Source: Dyella_D sp052115385 (GTDB lineage Bacteria > Pseudomonadota > Gammaproteobacteria > Xanthomonadales > Rhodanobacteraceae). Taken from it: a stretch of 64,000 nt of DNA. The stretch is taken from assembly GCF_052115385.1 (NCBI RefSeq), contig NZ_JBFRGP010000004.1, positions 395,039-459,038 on the forward strand, given 5' to 3'. Shown piece after piece: positions 25,082-37,300 of this stretch. Each line of letters begins with the position of its first letter. Positions within the stretch are counted from its first letter, which is position 1. Position numbers and translations under genes: made by a program. The notes under the pieces are model-generated. The model saw nothing but the letters and a program-made list of their open reading frames with translations. It was not told the origin of the DNA and made no database searches.

Positions 25082-25527
25082 TCAGGCCTGCTCAGCCGCG
25101 TCGCGGATCGCCTGCGGCAGCGGTACCGGCTTGCCGGTGTGCGGGTTCATCCAGACCATCACCACATGCCCGTCGCTGTACAGCTTCTCGGGCTGTTCGG
25201 CATCGACGATGCGATGGCCGATCGTCATCGAACTATTGCCCAGGCGCAGGCAGAACAGCTCGACATTCAACTGCGCCGGCCATTCGATCGGAAAGCGATA
25301 GTTGATCTCGCTCGCCGCCAGCACCGGCATCGACTGCTCGTCGAACCACGGCCCGGGCACGTGCTTGAGCCACTGCAGCCGCGCCTCCTCCAGATAGGTG
25401 AGGTAGTTGGAGTTGTTGACGTGGTTGAAGGCGTCGAGATCGCGCCAGCGCACGCCGAGCGAGGCGGTGAACAGCGGGTGCAGCTCCGCCGCGGCTGCGG
25501 CGGAGGGTGAATCGGTGGTGCTGGAAC

Positions 25528-25531
<4 letters not shown>
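25082..25531 (-). CDS. Acyl-CoA thioesterase, 4HBT (hot-dog) family
   Basis: The 149-residue hot-dog thioesterase hydrolyses acyl-CoA thioesters. Its active-site helix shows RWRDLDAFNHVNNSNYLTYL, where the Asp (RDLDAFNHVN) is the likely catalytic residue of the YbgC/4-hydroxybenzoyl-CoA thioesterase type. It has a Ser/Ala-rich N-terminus of about 20 residues. The substrate is unknown. The ATG at 25531 overlaps the uvrA stop by four bases, so it is co-translated with uvrA, an odd functional pairing. Confidence 0.87.
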
Positions 25532-28527
<2,996 letters not shown>

Positions 28528-28566
28528 TGAACGCCGGGGAGAGGTGAGGAGGAGGGGAAAAACTGT

Positions 28567-28575
28567 ACTATACCA
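28567..28575 (-). promoter_or_regulatory. Candidate extended -10 element for uvrA
   Basis: On the reverse strand TGGTATAGT (TG-n-TATAGT) lies about 40 bp upstream of the uvrA ATG. No good -35 is seen. An adjacent CTGTAC could be half an SOS-type site, but the second half is missing. Confidence 0.35.
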
Positions 28576-28721
28576 AACTCGTCAGGTCAGTTATTACCCC
28601 TGGCCAGGTTCGTGCGTGGTTGCGGTAGACCCCTGAAAGTGGGGTGGCATCAAAGTGTTAACAAGTGGATTGGCTTAATAGCTGTTTTGGCCGCAAGGCC
28701 GATACAGCGAGACCAGTACAC

Positions 28722-29468
28722 ATGCGCAAGTGGAAAGGATGGGGGCTCTCCCTGGCGCTGGTGGCATCGATGGGCACGGCCTCGGCCGCGACTCAACCCA
28801 GCGAAGAGCAGGTGCGCCAGCTGATGGACGTGGTGGGGGTGGGCAAGATGCTCAGCCAGATGAACAGCCAGGCCATGACGGTGATGCAGCAGTCGCTGCC
28901 GTGCATCCCGTCCAGCTACTGGCAGGGCTATATGGATAGCAACGGCACGCAGCAGTTCATCGGGCGGCTGGTGCCGATCTACCAGCGCCATTTCAGCGCC
29001 GACGAAATCGACGGGATGCTGAAGTTCTACCGCTCGCCCCTCGGCCAGAAGGTGATCACCGAGATGCCGACCACCATGGGCGAGGCCAACCAGGCCGGCC
29101 TGCAGTGGAGCAAGGAGCGCAGCGACCAGATGATCGCCGAGCTCAAGCAGAAAGGCAGCCTGGATGCCGGCGGGCGCTGCCCGGCCGAGCATGCTGCGGC
29201 GGGCGGCGGCGTAGCCGCAGGTGCCGCGGCAGCGAACCTGGCGGGTGCCAACGCTGCGGATGACGACGACGAGGCCGCAGCGGTTCCCGCCAAGAAGGCG
29301 GCGCCGGCGGGCAAGGCGAAGTCGAAGGCGGCCACCAAGTCGAAGTCGACCAAGAAGGCCCCGGCTAAGAAGGCGCCCGCGAAGACCACGACCAAGGCGC
29401 CGGCCAAACCCGCCACCACGCCGGCCAAGCCGGCGACCGACGCGAAGACGACCACGCCCGCTCAATAA
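28722..29468 (+). CDS. Exported DUF2059 protein with Ala/Lys/Pro-rich tail
   Basis: A 248-residue protein with a signal peptide (about 1-22, WGLSLALVASMGTASA). A helical DUF2059 domain follows (about 25-150), containing HFSADEIDGMLKFYRSPLGQ, the usual DUF2059 signature, and two cysteines (CIPSSYW, GGRC). The last 85 residues are low-complexity, with repeats of AKSKAATKSKSTKKAPAKKA and then KPATTPAKPAT, like a histone-H1 tail, which is unusual for a secreted protein. DUF2059 function is unknown. The ATG at 28722 is chosen because it starts the signal peptide. It probably lies in the periplasm. Confidence 0.8.
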   Translation: MRKWKGWGLSLALVASMGTASAATQPSEEQVRQLMDVVGVGKMLSQMNSQAMTVMQQSLPCIPSSYWQGYMDSNGTQQFIGRLVPIYQRHFSADEIDGMLKFYRSPLGQKVITEMPTTMGEANQAGLQWSKERSDQMIAELKQKGSLDAGGRCPAEHAAAGGGVAAGAAAANLAGANAADDDDEAAAVPAKKAAPAGKAKSKAATKSKSTKKAPAKKAPAKTTTKAPAKPATTPAKPATDAKTTTPAQ

Positions 29469-29710
29469 GCGGCGCGTCCGCCGGGGACGAAAAAGCGCCC
29501 CCGGCGGGCAAGCGCGGGATCGTATGACGATGCCGCGCCGCTGTTTCATTCCCTTCCAAAGCCTGTTCAGCTTTCGAAAGACCTTGCTGAATGAGCGTCG
29601 ACCGCGGCCCCTTCCGGGCGCCCGCGGCCGCTGCACAGCCACGTTTCCCGGCCCTAAGCTGCGCCGCAACAGTTTGCGGTTCACTCATTCGGAGCGAAGG
29701 AGACGGGGGC

Positions 29711-30235
29711 ATGGGCAGATGGACGAAGCTGGGCATGGTGCTGGTGGCGTCGCTGGGGCTGGCCGGATGCGGCCTGGCGATCAACGTGAATTACCAGACC
29801 GAACCCGGCGGCGCGACGATCGAATCCGGTGGCGAGTATCTGGGCCGCACCGCCGCCACACGGACGTATTTCATCAGCCAGAAGGCGCTCGAAGGCGGCG
29901 TGCACTGCGTGCTGACCGACACCGCCAGGGCGAAATGGATCAGCGGCGCCGAGGTGATGCAGTCCGAGCAGATCTGCGCACCCCAGGGCAGCCAGGGCGC
30001 CTACGAGGTCACCCGGGTGCTGCGCCGTCCGGCGGACGCCCCGAACCTGGCGCTGGACCTCAATTACGCCAATGACATGGCCCAGCAACAGCTGGCCCAG
30101 CGGCAGGTCGCCGTCCAAGAAGCGGCCGCCAGCGCGCAGGCCACCGCGGCCTACGCCGAGCTGGAGGAGGCCAGGGCCCGGCGCGAGGAGGCCAGGGCCG
30201 AACGGGAGCGCCTCAGGCAGAACAAGGGGAATTGA
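29711..30235 (+). CDS. Putative lipoprotein with PEGA-like domain
   Basis: The 174-residue protein has a lipoprotein signal with lipobox LAGC (Cys at residue 20). A short beta-rich domain follows (YQTEPGGATIESGGEYLGRT), resembling PEGA-type surface-associated repeats. The C-terminus is a charged helix, probably a coiled coil (EELEEARARREEARAERERL style). Two further cysteines (VHCVLTD, EQICAPQ) may form a disulfide. Function unknown; likely anchored in the inner or outer membrane facing the periplasm. The 242 bp before it hold no recognised gene. Confidence 0.65.
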   Translation: MGRWTKLGMVLVASLGLAGCGLAINVNYQTEPGGATIESGGEYLGRTAATRTYFISQKALEGGVHCVLTDTARAKWISGAEVMQSEQICAPQGSQGAYEVTRVLRRPADAPNLALDLNYANDMAQQQLAQRQVAVQEAAASAQATAAYAELEEARARREEARAERERLRQNKGN

Positions 30236-30256
30236 GTCCAGGCGGACCCTATCGGT

Positions 30257-30285
30257 TTGATCCCAGGGATTTTTTTGGTTATGAT
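30257..30285 (+). promoter_or_regulatory. Promoter of the rplU-rpmA operon
   Basis: TTGATC (30257-30262), exactly 17 bp, TATGAT (30280-30285), ending 57 bp before the rplU ATG. This is a good sigma-70 match, as expected for ribosomal protein genes. Confidence 0.75.
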
Positions 30286-30341
30286 CGCCGGCTCGCGCAA
30301 GCGAGAACACCCAAGAGAATAACGACAGAAGGGATAATCCC

Positions 30342-30656
30342 ATGAGTTATGCAGTCATCAAGACCGGCGGCAAGCAGTACCGCGTCCAGCAGGGCGATGT
30401 CCTGCGCGTGGAGCTGCTGAACGCCGAAGAAGGCGCCAGCGTGAAGTTCGACGAAGTGCTGCTGGTCGGTTCGGGCGAGACCGTCACCGTCGGCGCGCCG
30501 ACCGTGACCGGCGCCACTGTCTCCGCCACCGTGCGCAAGCATGGCCGCGCCGACAAGATCCGCATCATCAAGTTCCGCCGCCGCAAGCACCACAAGAAGC
30601 AGCAGGGACATCGTCAGCATTTCACCGAAGTCGAGATCACGGGCATCAACGCCTGA
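30342..30656 (+). CDS. rplU: 50S ribosomal protein L21
   Basis: L21 binds 23S rRNA in the large subunit. The 104-residue protein reads MSYAVIKTGGKQYRVQQGD at the start and has the basic KFRRRKHHKKQQGHRQHFTE segment near the C-terminus, both hallmarks of L21. It is the first gene of the conserved rplU-rpmA pair, ahead of obgE, and has a good promoter upstream. Confidence 0.98.
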   Translation: MSYAVIKTGGKQYRVQQGDVLRVELLNAEEGASVKFDEVLLVGSGETVTVGAPTVTGATVSATVRKHGRADKIRIIKFRRRKHHKKQQGHRQHFTEVEITGINA

Positions 30657-30680
30657 TCCGCCAATCTGGAGTAATCAGTC

Positions 30681-30938
30681 ATGGCACATAAGAAAGGCGT
30701 AGGTTCGTCGCGCAACGGTCGCGATTCGAACCCCAAGTATCTCGGCGTGAAGATCTACGGTGGCCAGGCCATCGAGGCCGGCAACATCATCGTGCGTCAG
30801 CGCGGCACCAAGTTCCATCCCGGTACCGGCGTGGGCCTCGGCCGCGACCACACCTTGTTCGCGCTGGTCGACGGCACGGTCGAGTTCAAGACCCGTGGCG
30901 AGAAGAACCGCAAGTATGTGAACGTCGTCCAGGGCTAA
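30681..30938 (+). CDS. rpmA: 50S ribosomal protein L27
   Basis: L27 sits at the peptidyl-transferase centre. The 85-residue protein begins MAHKKGVGSSRNGRDSNPKY, with no cleavable N-terminal extension of the Firmicutes type, and has VRQRGTKFHPGTGVGLGRDH. It follows rplU by 24 bp and is followed by a clear terminator, so obgE likely needs read-through or its own promoter. Confidence 0.98.
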   Translation: MAHKKGVGSSRNGRDSNPKYLGVKIYGGQAIEAGNIIVRQRGTKFHPGTGVGLGRDHTLFALVDGTVEFKTRGEKNRKYVNVVQG

Positions 30939-30961
30939 GCCCGGGCCGATGTAGCGCAAGG

Positions 30962-30986
30962 GCCCCGCTTCGGCGGGGCTTTTGTT
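30962..30986 (+). terminator. Intrinsic terminator after rpmA
   Basis: 7-bp stem gccccgc/gcggggc with a TTCG loop (30962-30979), then a T-rich run (ttttgttttt). It separates rpmA from obgE. Confidence 0.88.
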
Positions 30987-31099
30987 TTTAAGACGAGGAC
31001 GGAAATCGGAATGCGCCAAGAGCGCGCGGCCGGGTTCCCTATATGATGCGCAGTGGCGCGTGCGTTCCTCGTCTCCCTTCCTGTTCGCGATCCCTTCCC

Positions 31100-32179
31100 A
31101 TGAAATTTGTCGACGAAGCCATCATCAAGGTCCTGGCCGGTGACGGCGGCAACGGATGCATCAGCTTCCGTCGCGAAAAATTCATTCCCTTCGGCGGTCC
31201 CGACGGCGGCGACGGCGGCAGCGGCGGCTCGGTGTGGCTGGTGGCCGACGAAGGCCTCAACACCCTGGTCGACTTCCGCCACCAGCGCGCGTTCAAGGCG
31301 CAGCGCGGCGAGAACGGCATGGGCAGCGACATGTACGGCAAGGGTGGCGACGACACCGAGGTCCGCGTGCCGATCGGCACCGTGGTCACCAATGTCGACA
31401 CCGACGAAATCATCGGCGACCTCACCGCCCACGGCCAGCGCCTGCTGGTGGCGCAGGGTGGCAAGGGCGGTCTGGGCAATATCCATTTCAAGAGCTCGGT
31501 GAACCGCGCGCCGCGCAAGTCCACCCCCGGCACGCCGGGCGAGGTGCGCGAGCTGAAGCTGGAGCTGAAGCTGCTGGCCGATGTCGGCCTGCTGGGCTTC
31601 CCCAACGCCGGCAAGTCCACCTTCATCCGCGCCGTGTCGGCCGCCACGCCGCGCGTGGCGGACTACCCGTTCACCACCCTGCATCCGGGCCTGGGCGTGG
31701 TCAGCCTGGGGCCGGACCAGAGCTTCGTGATCGCCGACATCCCCGGCCTGATCGAGGGCGCCGCCGAAGGCGTGGGCTTAGGGATCCAGTTCCTGCGCCA
31801 CGTCGCGCGCACGCGCCTGTTGCTGCATCTGGTAGACATCGCGCCGATCGACGGCGCCGACGTGGTCGAGCAGGTGCATGCGATCGAGCACGAGCTGCAG
31901 AAGTTCGACCCCGAGCTGCTCGACCGCCCGCGCTGGCTGGTGCTGAACAAGGCCGACATGCTGCCGGAGGACGAGCGCCAGGCGGTGGCCGAGGACATCG
32001 TGCAGCGCCTGGGCTGGAGCCAGCCCTGGTTCCTGGTCTCGGCGATCGCGCGCGACAACACCCTGGCGGTGTGCCAGCAGATCCAGCGCTTCTTCGAGGC
32101 GCAGCGCGAGGCGAACTCGGGCCGCAGCGACATGCTGCCGGGCGACGTGCGCCTGCGCGGGGAAGCACCGCGCGACTGA
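31100..32179 (+). CDS. obgE: Obg-family GTPase
   Basis: ObgE is an essential GTPase in late 50S subunit assembly and stress response. The N-terminal Obg fold is glycine-rich (GDGGNGC, GGPDGGDGGSGGSVW; about 1-158). The GTPase domain follows with G1 GFPNAGKST (166-174), G3 ADIPGLIEGAAEG and G4 NKAD. The 359-residue protein lacks the long C-terminal domain of some relatives. The ATG at 31100 gives the standard MKFVDEAIIKVLAGDGG start; an upstream in-frame ATG adds 19 unconserved residues. Normally rpsT follows soon after in this lineage as I recall it, but here the jet operon intervenes. Confidence 0.96.
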   Translation: MKFVDEAIIKVLAGDGGNGCISFRREKFIPFGGPDGGDGGSGGSVWLVADEGLNTLVDFRHQRAFKAQRGENGMGSDMYGKGGDDTEVRVPIGTVVTNVDTDEIIGDLTAHGQRLLVAQGGKGGLGNIHFKSSVNRAPRKSTPGTPGEVRELKLELKLLADVGLLGFPNAGKSTFIRAVSAATPRVADYPFTTLHPGLGVVSLGPDQSFVIADIPGLIEGAAEGVGLGIQFLRHVARTRLLLHLVDIAPIDGADVVEQVHAIEHELQKFDPELLDRPRWLVLNKADMLPEDERQAVAEDIVQRLGWSQPWFLVSAIARDNTLAVCQQIQRFFEAQREANSGRSDMLPGDVRLRGEAPRD

Positions 32180-32228
32180 GCGCGGCGCGCCACGCCGTGT
32201 TCCGCGCCGCCAGGAGCCACCTCCACGC

Positions 32229-33698
32229 ATGAAGCTGCAAGCCCGCATCGCCGGTTACCGCCGGCTGCGCGAACTAGCCCTGTGGCGGCTGCTGGCCGCC
32301 GACCACGCGCCTGAACTGATCGGCCTGCTGCAGTCCCTGCTGCAGGACGGCGAGCGCCGGCTGCCCGCCTCGGCGCTGCACGAGCGCCTGCAGGATCACC
32401 TGGACACCATCAACGCCTCCGAGCTGCCCACCGAGCTGCCGCGCACCGCGCAGGCCTATGTGGCGCACTGGCTGGCGCAGGGTTATCTCGAACGCCGCCT
32501 GCCGGAAGGTTCGAGCGAAGAGGAATACGAGCTGTCGGCCCAGGCCGCGCAGGCCGTGCGCTTTATCGCGGCGCTGCACTCGCCGCGCCAGGCCGCCACC
32601 GAAAGCCGCCTCTCGCTGGTGATCCAGCAGCTGGTGCAGTTGGCGGAACAGACCGAGACCGATCCCGCCGCGCGCCTGGACAGCCTGCTGGCCGAACGCG
32701 CGCGCCTGGATGCGGAGATCGAACGGGTAAGGAGCGGCAAGCTCGACACCGTCGGCGGCCAGCGCGCGCTGGAGCGCACGCGCGAAGTGATCCAGCTCGC
32801 CGATGAGCTGGCCGAGGATTTCCGCCGCGTGCGCGAGGATTTCGAACGCCTCAACCGCGAGTTCCGCGAACGCATCATCGACGACGAAGGCCAGCGCGGC
32901 GACCTGCTCGACAAGCTGTTCGAAGGCGTCGACGTGATCGCCGGCAGCGAGGCGGGCCGCAGCTTCGGCGCGTTCTGGAAACTGCTCAACGACGTCGAGC
33001 AGAGCAACCAGCTCGACGCGGCGATGGAAACCGTGCTCGCGCGCGGCTTCGCCCGCCGTCTGCAGCGCGAGGAACGCCAGCTGCTGCGCAGTTTCACCCG
33101 CGTGATGCTGGAACGCGGCGGCCAGGTGCACGACGTGATGCAGCACTTCGCGCGCAGCCTGCGCGGCTTCGTGCAGAGCCGCGGCTATCTGGAACAGCGC
33201 CGCCTGAATCAACTGCTCAAGCAGGCGCAGGCCGAAGCGCTGCAGTTGCGCGACGACATCGGTGCGCACCAGCGCCTGCCGCTGGAACTGCCGCTGACCG
33301 GCGCGCGCCTGCGTTCGCAGTCGCAATGGCGCCTGCACGATCCGCGGCACACACGGATCGACGGGCGCATCGATCTGTCCGGTGCGGCTGCGATTTCGCT
33401 GGACAGCGTCGGCGCGCTGGTGGCGCAGTCGGAAATCAATTACCGCGGCCTGCGCCGCGATCTGCACGAACTGCTGCAGCACAAACCTCAGTTGTCGATC
33501 GGCGAGGTGCTCGCCGCGCGCCCGGCCGAACAGGGCCTGGGCAGCATCATCGGCTACCTGTCGCTGGCCACGCGCCACGGTGTGGTGGCCGAGGGCGAGC
33601 TGGAAGAAGTGTCGTGGCAGGGTGGCGACGGACAGTGGCGTCGCGCGCGCGTGCCGCTGGTGTGGTTCCTGGGAGAGAAACGCCATGAATTTGCATGA
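32229..33698 (+). CDS. jetA: JetA/MksF-type kleisin-like protein (DUF3375)
   Basis: The 489-residue protein matches DUF3375, the kleisin-like subunit of Wadjet (JetA) and of MksBEF (MksF). Visible family features are the N-terminal winged-helix region, the TESRLSLVIQQLVQLAEQTE segment, and the helical ERTREVIQLADELAEDFRRV stretch followed by EDFERLNREFRERI (about 180-225). The C-terminal winged-helix half follows. The kleisin bridges the SMC heads and binds the JetB dimer. The ATG is 50 bp after obgE; it overlaps jetB by 14 bases. Gene names are by family analogy. Confidence 0.85.
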   Translation: MKLQARIAGYRRLRELALWRLLAADHAPELIGLLQSLLQDGERRLPASALHERLQDHLDTINASELPTELPRTAQAYVAHWLAQGYLERRLPEGSSEEEYELSAQAAQAVRFIAALHSPRQAATESRLSLVIQQLVQLAEQTETDPAARLDSLLAERARLDAEIERVRSGKLDTVGGQRALERTREVIQLADELAEDFRRVREDFERLNREFRERIIDDEGQRGDLLDKLFEGVDVIAGSEAGRSFGAFWKLLNDVEQSNQLDAAMETVLARGFARRLQREERQLLRSFTRVMLERGGQVHDVMQHFARSLRGFVQSRGYLEQRRLNQLLKQAQAEALQLRDDIGAHQRLPLELPLTGARLRSQSQWRLHDPRHTRIDGRIDLSGAAAISLDSVGALVAQSEINYRGLRRDLHELLQHKPQLSIGEVLAARPAEQGLGSIIGYLSLATRHGVVAEGELEEVSWQGGDGQWRRARVPLVWFLGEKRHEFA

Positions 33699-34365
33699 AG
33701 CCGACGAGCTGGCCGTAATGGTGCCGCCTGTCGTGGACGCGACCGCCAAGGGCGCGCTGTTCGAAGGCGACACCGGCGTCTTGCCGCTGGAGGTGCGCCG
33801 CGTGCTGTGCCAGCTGCTGGCCGGACCGAGCATCGACGCCGGCCGCCACGCCACGCTGTGGCCGGTGCTGCTGCGCTACGAAGCCAGCCTGCATTCGCAG
33901 CTGTGCGAGCTGTTCCTGCAGCTGGTGATCGACCGCGAAGCCGGCGTCGCCTTCGTGCGCCAGGCCGACACCGGCGAGCTGGACACGCCGGTGCTGCTGC
34001 GCTCGCTGCCGCTGACCTTCATCGACACGGTGCTGCTGCTGCACCTGCGCCAGCAACTGCTGGAAGGCGAGGCGCAGGGGCGCCGCGCGGTGGTGGAAGA
34101 GGGCGCCTTGATCGATGCGCTGTCGGTCTACGAAAAAAATGTCTCCACCGACCGCGCCGGCTTCGCCAAGCGCGTCGCCGCGGCGATCGGCAAGCTGCGC
34201 GAGAGCCACGTGCTGGAACGCCTGCGCGGCAGCGAGGACCGCTACGAAGTCTCGCCGACCTTGAAGCTGCTGTTCTGTGCTGAGGACGTGCAGGCGCTGA
34301 CCCAGGTCTATCGCGAGCTGCGCGGCGCGGACACGCTGCTGCAGGAGGGTGCGGATGAGCAGTAA
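33685..34365 (+). CDS. jetB: JetB/MksE-type protein (DUF4194)
   Basis: The 226-residue protein fits the DUF4194 family, the small MukE-like subunit that dimerises on the kleisin (JetB in Wadjet, MksE in Mks). It is largely helical with a winged-helix-like C-terminal half: LRSLPLTFIDTVLLLHLRQQ and FAKRVAAAIGKLRESHVLER. The ATG at 33685 overlaps the end of jetA. The frame stays open upstream but lies inside jetA. Its own end overlaps jetC by 11 bases. The assignment rests on family pattern plus operon position. Confidence 0.8.
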   Translation: MNLHEADELAVMVPPVVDATAKGALFEGDTGVLPLEVRRVLCQLLAGPSIDAGRHATLWPVLLRYEASLHSQLCELFLQLVIDREAGVAFVRQADTGELDTPVLLRSLPLTFIDTVLLLHLRQQLLEGEAQGRRAVVEEGALIDALSVYEKNVSTDRAGFAKRVAAAIGKLRESHVLERLRGSEDRYEVSPTLKLLFCAEDVQALTQVYRELRGADTLLQEGADEQ

Positions 34366-37300
34366 GGGCAAGGCGCCGGCGAAGAGCGCAGCGAGCAGCA
34401 AGCAAGCGGTGAAGACACCGAAGGCGAAGGCCAAGGGCGCCGGCAAGGCGCCGGTCGCCAAGGCGACACTAGTCAAGGCGAAAGCCGCCAAGGCGGCCGT
34501 TCCGGTCGAGCCAGCAACGCTTCCCGCATCTGCGGCGGCGACAAGCGTCGAAGCCCCCGCCGCGCGTCCTTCGAAAGCCAAGGCCGTCCGTCCCGCCGCG
34601 CCTTCGCTGTTCCTGTCCGACCTGCCGGACCCGCGCGACGAACAATTCCGCATGCGCCGCCTGCAGGTCTTCAACTGGGGCACCTTCAGCGGCCTGGTCG
34701 ATATCCCGATCGCCGAGAAGGGCTTTCTGTTCGTCGGCCGCTCCGGCTCGGGCAAGTCCACCCTGCTCGACGCGATGTCCGCGTTGCTGGTGCCGCCGAG
34801 CCTGGTCGACTTCAACGCTGCCGCGCGCGAAGCGGACCGCAGCGGGCGCGACCGCAGCCTCGCCTCGTACGTGCGCGGCGCCTGGGCCGATCAGCACGAC
34901 AGCGATTCCGGCGAGATCGCCACCCAGTACCTGCGCAAGGGCACGACCTGGTCCGCGCTGGCGCTGGAGTACCGCAATGCGCTGGGCGAGTCGGTCTCGC
35001 TGATCCGCCTGTTCTGGATCGCCGGCAACGGCTCGGCGGCGGCCGACGTGCGCAAGCACTACATGGTCACCGAGCGCGGCTTCGACGTTGCCAGGGACAT
35101 GGACGGTTTCGACCTGGACCTGCGCCGCCTCAAGGCCAGGCTGGGCGACGAGGTGCATCACTTCGACGCCTTCGCCGGCTATGCGGAGCGCTTCCGCCGC
35201 CTGCTCGGCATCCACAACGACATGGCGCTGAAGCTGCTGCACAAGACGCAGTCGGCCAAAAACCTGGGCGACCTCAATCATTTCCTGCGCGGCTTCATGC
35301 TGGAGGAACCGCAAACCTTCACCGCGGCGGACCGCCTGGTGGCGGATTTCGCCGAACTCGATGCGGCACACAAGGCGGTGGTGATCGCGCGCGAGCAGGT
35401 GCAGACCCTGGCGCCGGCGCGCCAGTCCCACGACGAGCTGCAGGCGCTGCGCCGCCAGACCAGTGCGCTGCGCGAGCAGCAGCAAGGTGTGGACCTGTTC
35501 CGCGAGCAGCGCCGCCTGCGGCTGCTGGACGACCGCCGCGCCGAGCTCGAGGTGCTGGCACAGGGCCTGGAGGGCGAGCAGGCGCAGCGCAAGCAGGGGC
35601 TGGAGAACCACGACCGGCGCCTGGCCGATATGCAGCGCCAGCGCCGCGAGCAGGGTGGCGACGCGGTCGATCAGCTCGAACGCGAACGCGGCCAGGTGCA
35701 GCGCGAACGCGACGAGCGCCTGCGCCGCCGCGACAAGCTGGACAGTGCCTGCCGCGAGCTGGGCTGGACCCTGCCGGGCACCGCGCGGGCGCTGGCCGAG
35801 CTGGCCGGGCAGGCGCGCGAGCTGGTCAGTGGCGTGCACAGCCAGGGCGGCGCGCTGGAAGAACAGATGGACGCGATCAAGCGCGACAGCGGCCAGGCCG
35901 CGCAGCGCTTCGCCACCGTGCGCGCGGAAATCGATGCGCTGCAGAAGCATCCGTCCAATATTCCGGCGCCGGTCCAGGCCATGCGCGCGCGGCTGTGCCA
36001 GGAGCTGGGCTGGTCCGACAACGCCGTGCCGTTCGTCGGCGAGCTGCTGCAGGTAAAAGACGAATTCGCCCCCTGGCGCGGCGCGGTCGAACGCGTGCTG
36101 CACGGCTTCGCGCTGTCGCTGCTGGTCGACGAGTCGCAGTACGCGGCGGTGGCGGCGTGGATCAACAAGACCCACCTGGGCGGCAAGCTGGTGTACTACC
36201 GTGTCGGCCGCGTGGAAGCCTTCGGCCAGCGCAAGCCGGATGGGCGTTCGCTGGTGCATCGGCTGGAATTGCGCGACCACGCGCATCGCCCCTGGCTGCA
36301 GGCCGAGCTGGCGCGGCGCTTCGACTATGCCTGCGTGGACAACGCCGCGGCGCTGCGCCAGGCCGATCGCGCGATCACCCGCGAAGGCCAGGTCAAGCAT
36401 CCGGGTGACCGCTACGAGAAGGACGACCGCCGCGCCGTCGATGACCGCCGCCATTGGGTGCTGGGCTTCGACAATCGCGACAAGCTGGTGCTGTTCGAGC
36501 AGGAAGGCCGGGAGCTGGCGCAGTCCCTCGTGCGTACCGGCGACGCGCTGGCCGCACTGAAGGCGCAGCGCGAGCGCGAGGGCGACCGCCGCGTCGCCGC
36601 CGCCGCGTTCACCGGCATCGAATGGGAAGAGATCGATATCGCGCCCAAGCTGCAGCGCCTGGGCGATATCGAGGACCAGCTGCGGCAATTGAACGAAGGC
36701 GACGAAGGACTCAACGAACTCGGCCGCCGCCTGGATGCCGAGCGCGCGGCGCGCCAGCAAGCCGCCAAGGCCTTCGAGGAAACGGCCGCCGAGCGCATTG
36801 CGGTGGAACGCGAGCGCCGCGCTGTGGAAACCCAGCGCGAAGCCTGCGCGATGCGAGCGAGCGTCGCCGCGTTGACCCCGCTGCAACAGGAAGGCTTGCA
36901 GTCCCGCCTGCCGCTGCAGCCGCTGCTGTCGCTGGACAATATCGACAGCCAGTTCCGCGCGCTGGAACGCTCGCTGCACGAGGTGCTCGACGAGCAGGCC
37001 GAGCGCGATCACCGGCTGGTGCAGGCGGTGGAGGAATGCTTCCGCGCGTTCTGCCGCCGCTGGCCGCAGGACAGCGCGGACTTCACCCCGCGCATGGATT
37101 CCGCCGAAGGCTTCCTGGCCCGCCTGCGGCGCCTGGAACTGGATGGCCTGCCCAAGCACGAAGCACGCTTCTTCGAACTGCTGCAGAGCCAGAGCAAGCA
37201 GGACCTGCTGGTGCTGCAGAAACATATGACCGAGGCGCGCAAGTCGATCGGCCAGCGCATGGAAGAAGTCAACGAAAGCCTGGAGCGCGTGCCGTTCAAC

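Noticed and set aside
28528..28721. LexA (SOS) box upstream of uvrA
   Set aside because: Only a half-match (CTGTAC) is present; the second half does not fit either the E. coli or Xanthomonas consensus.
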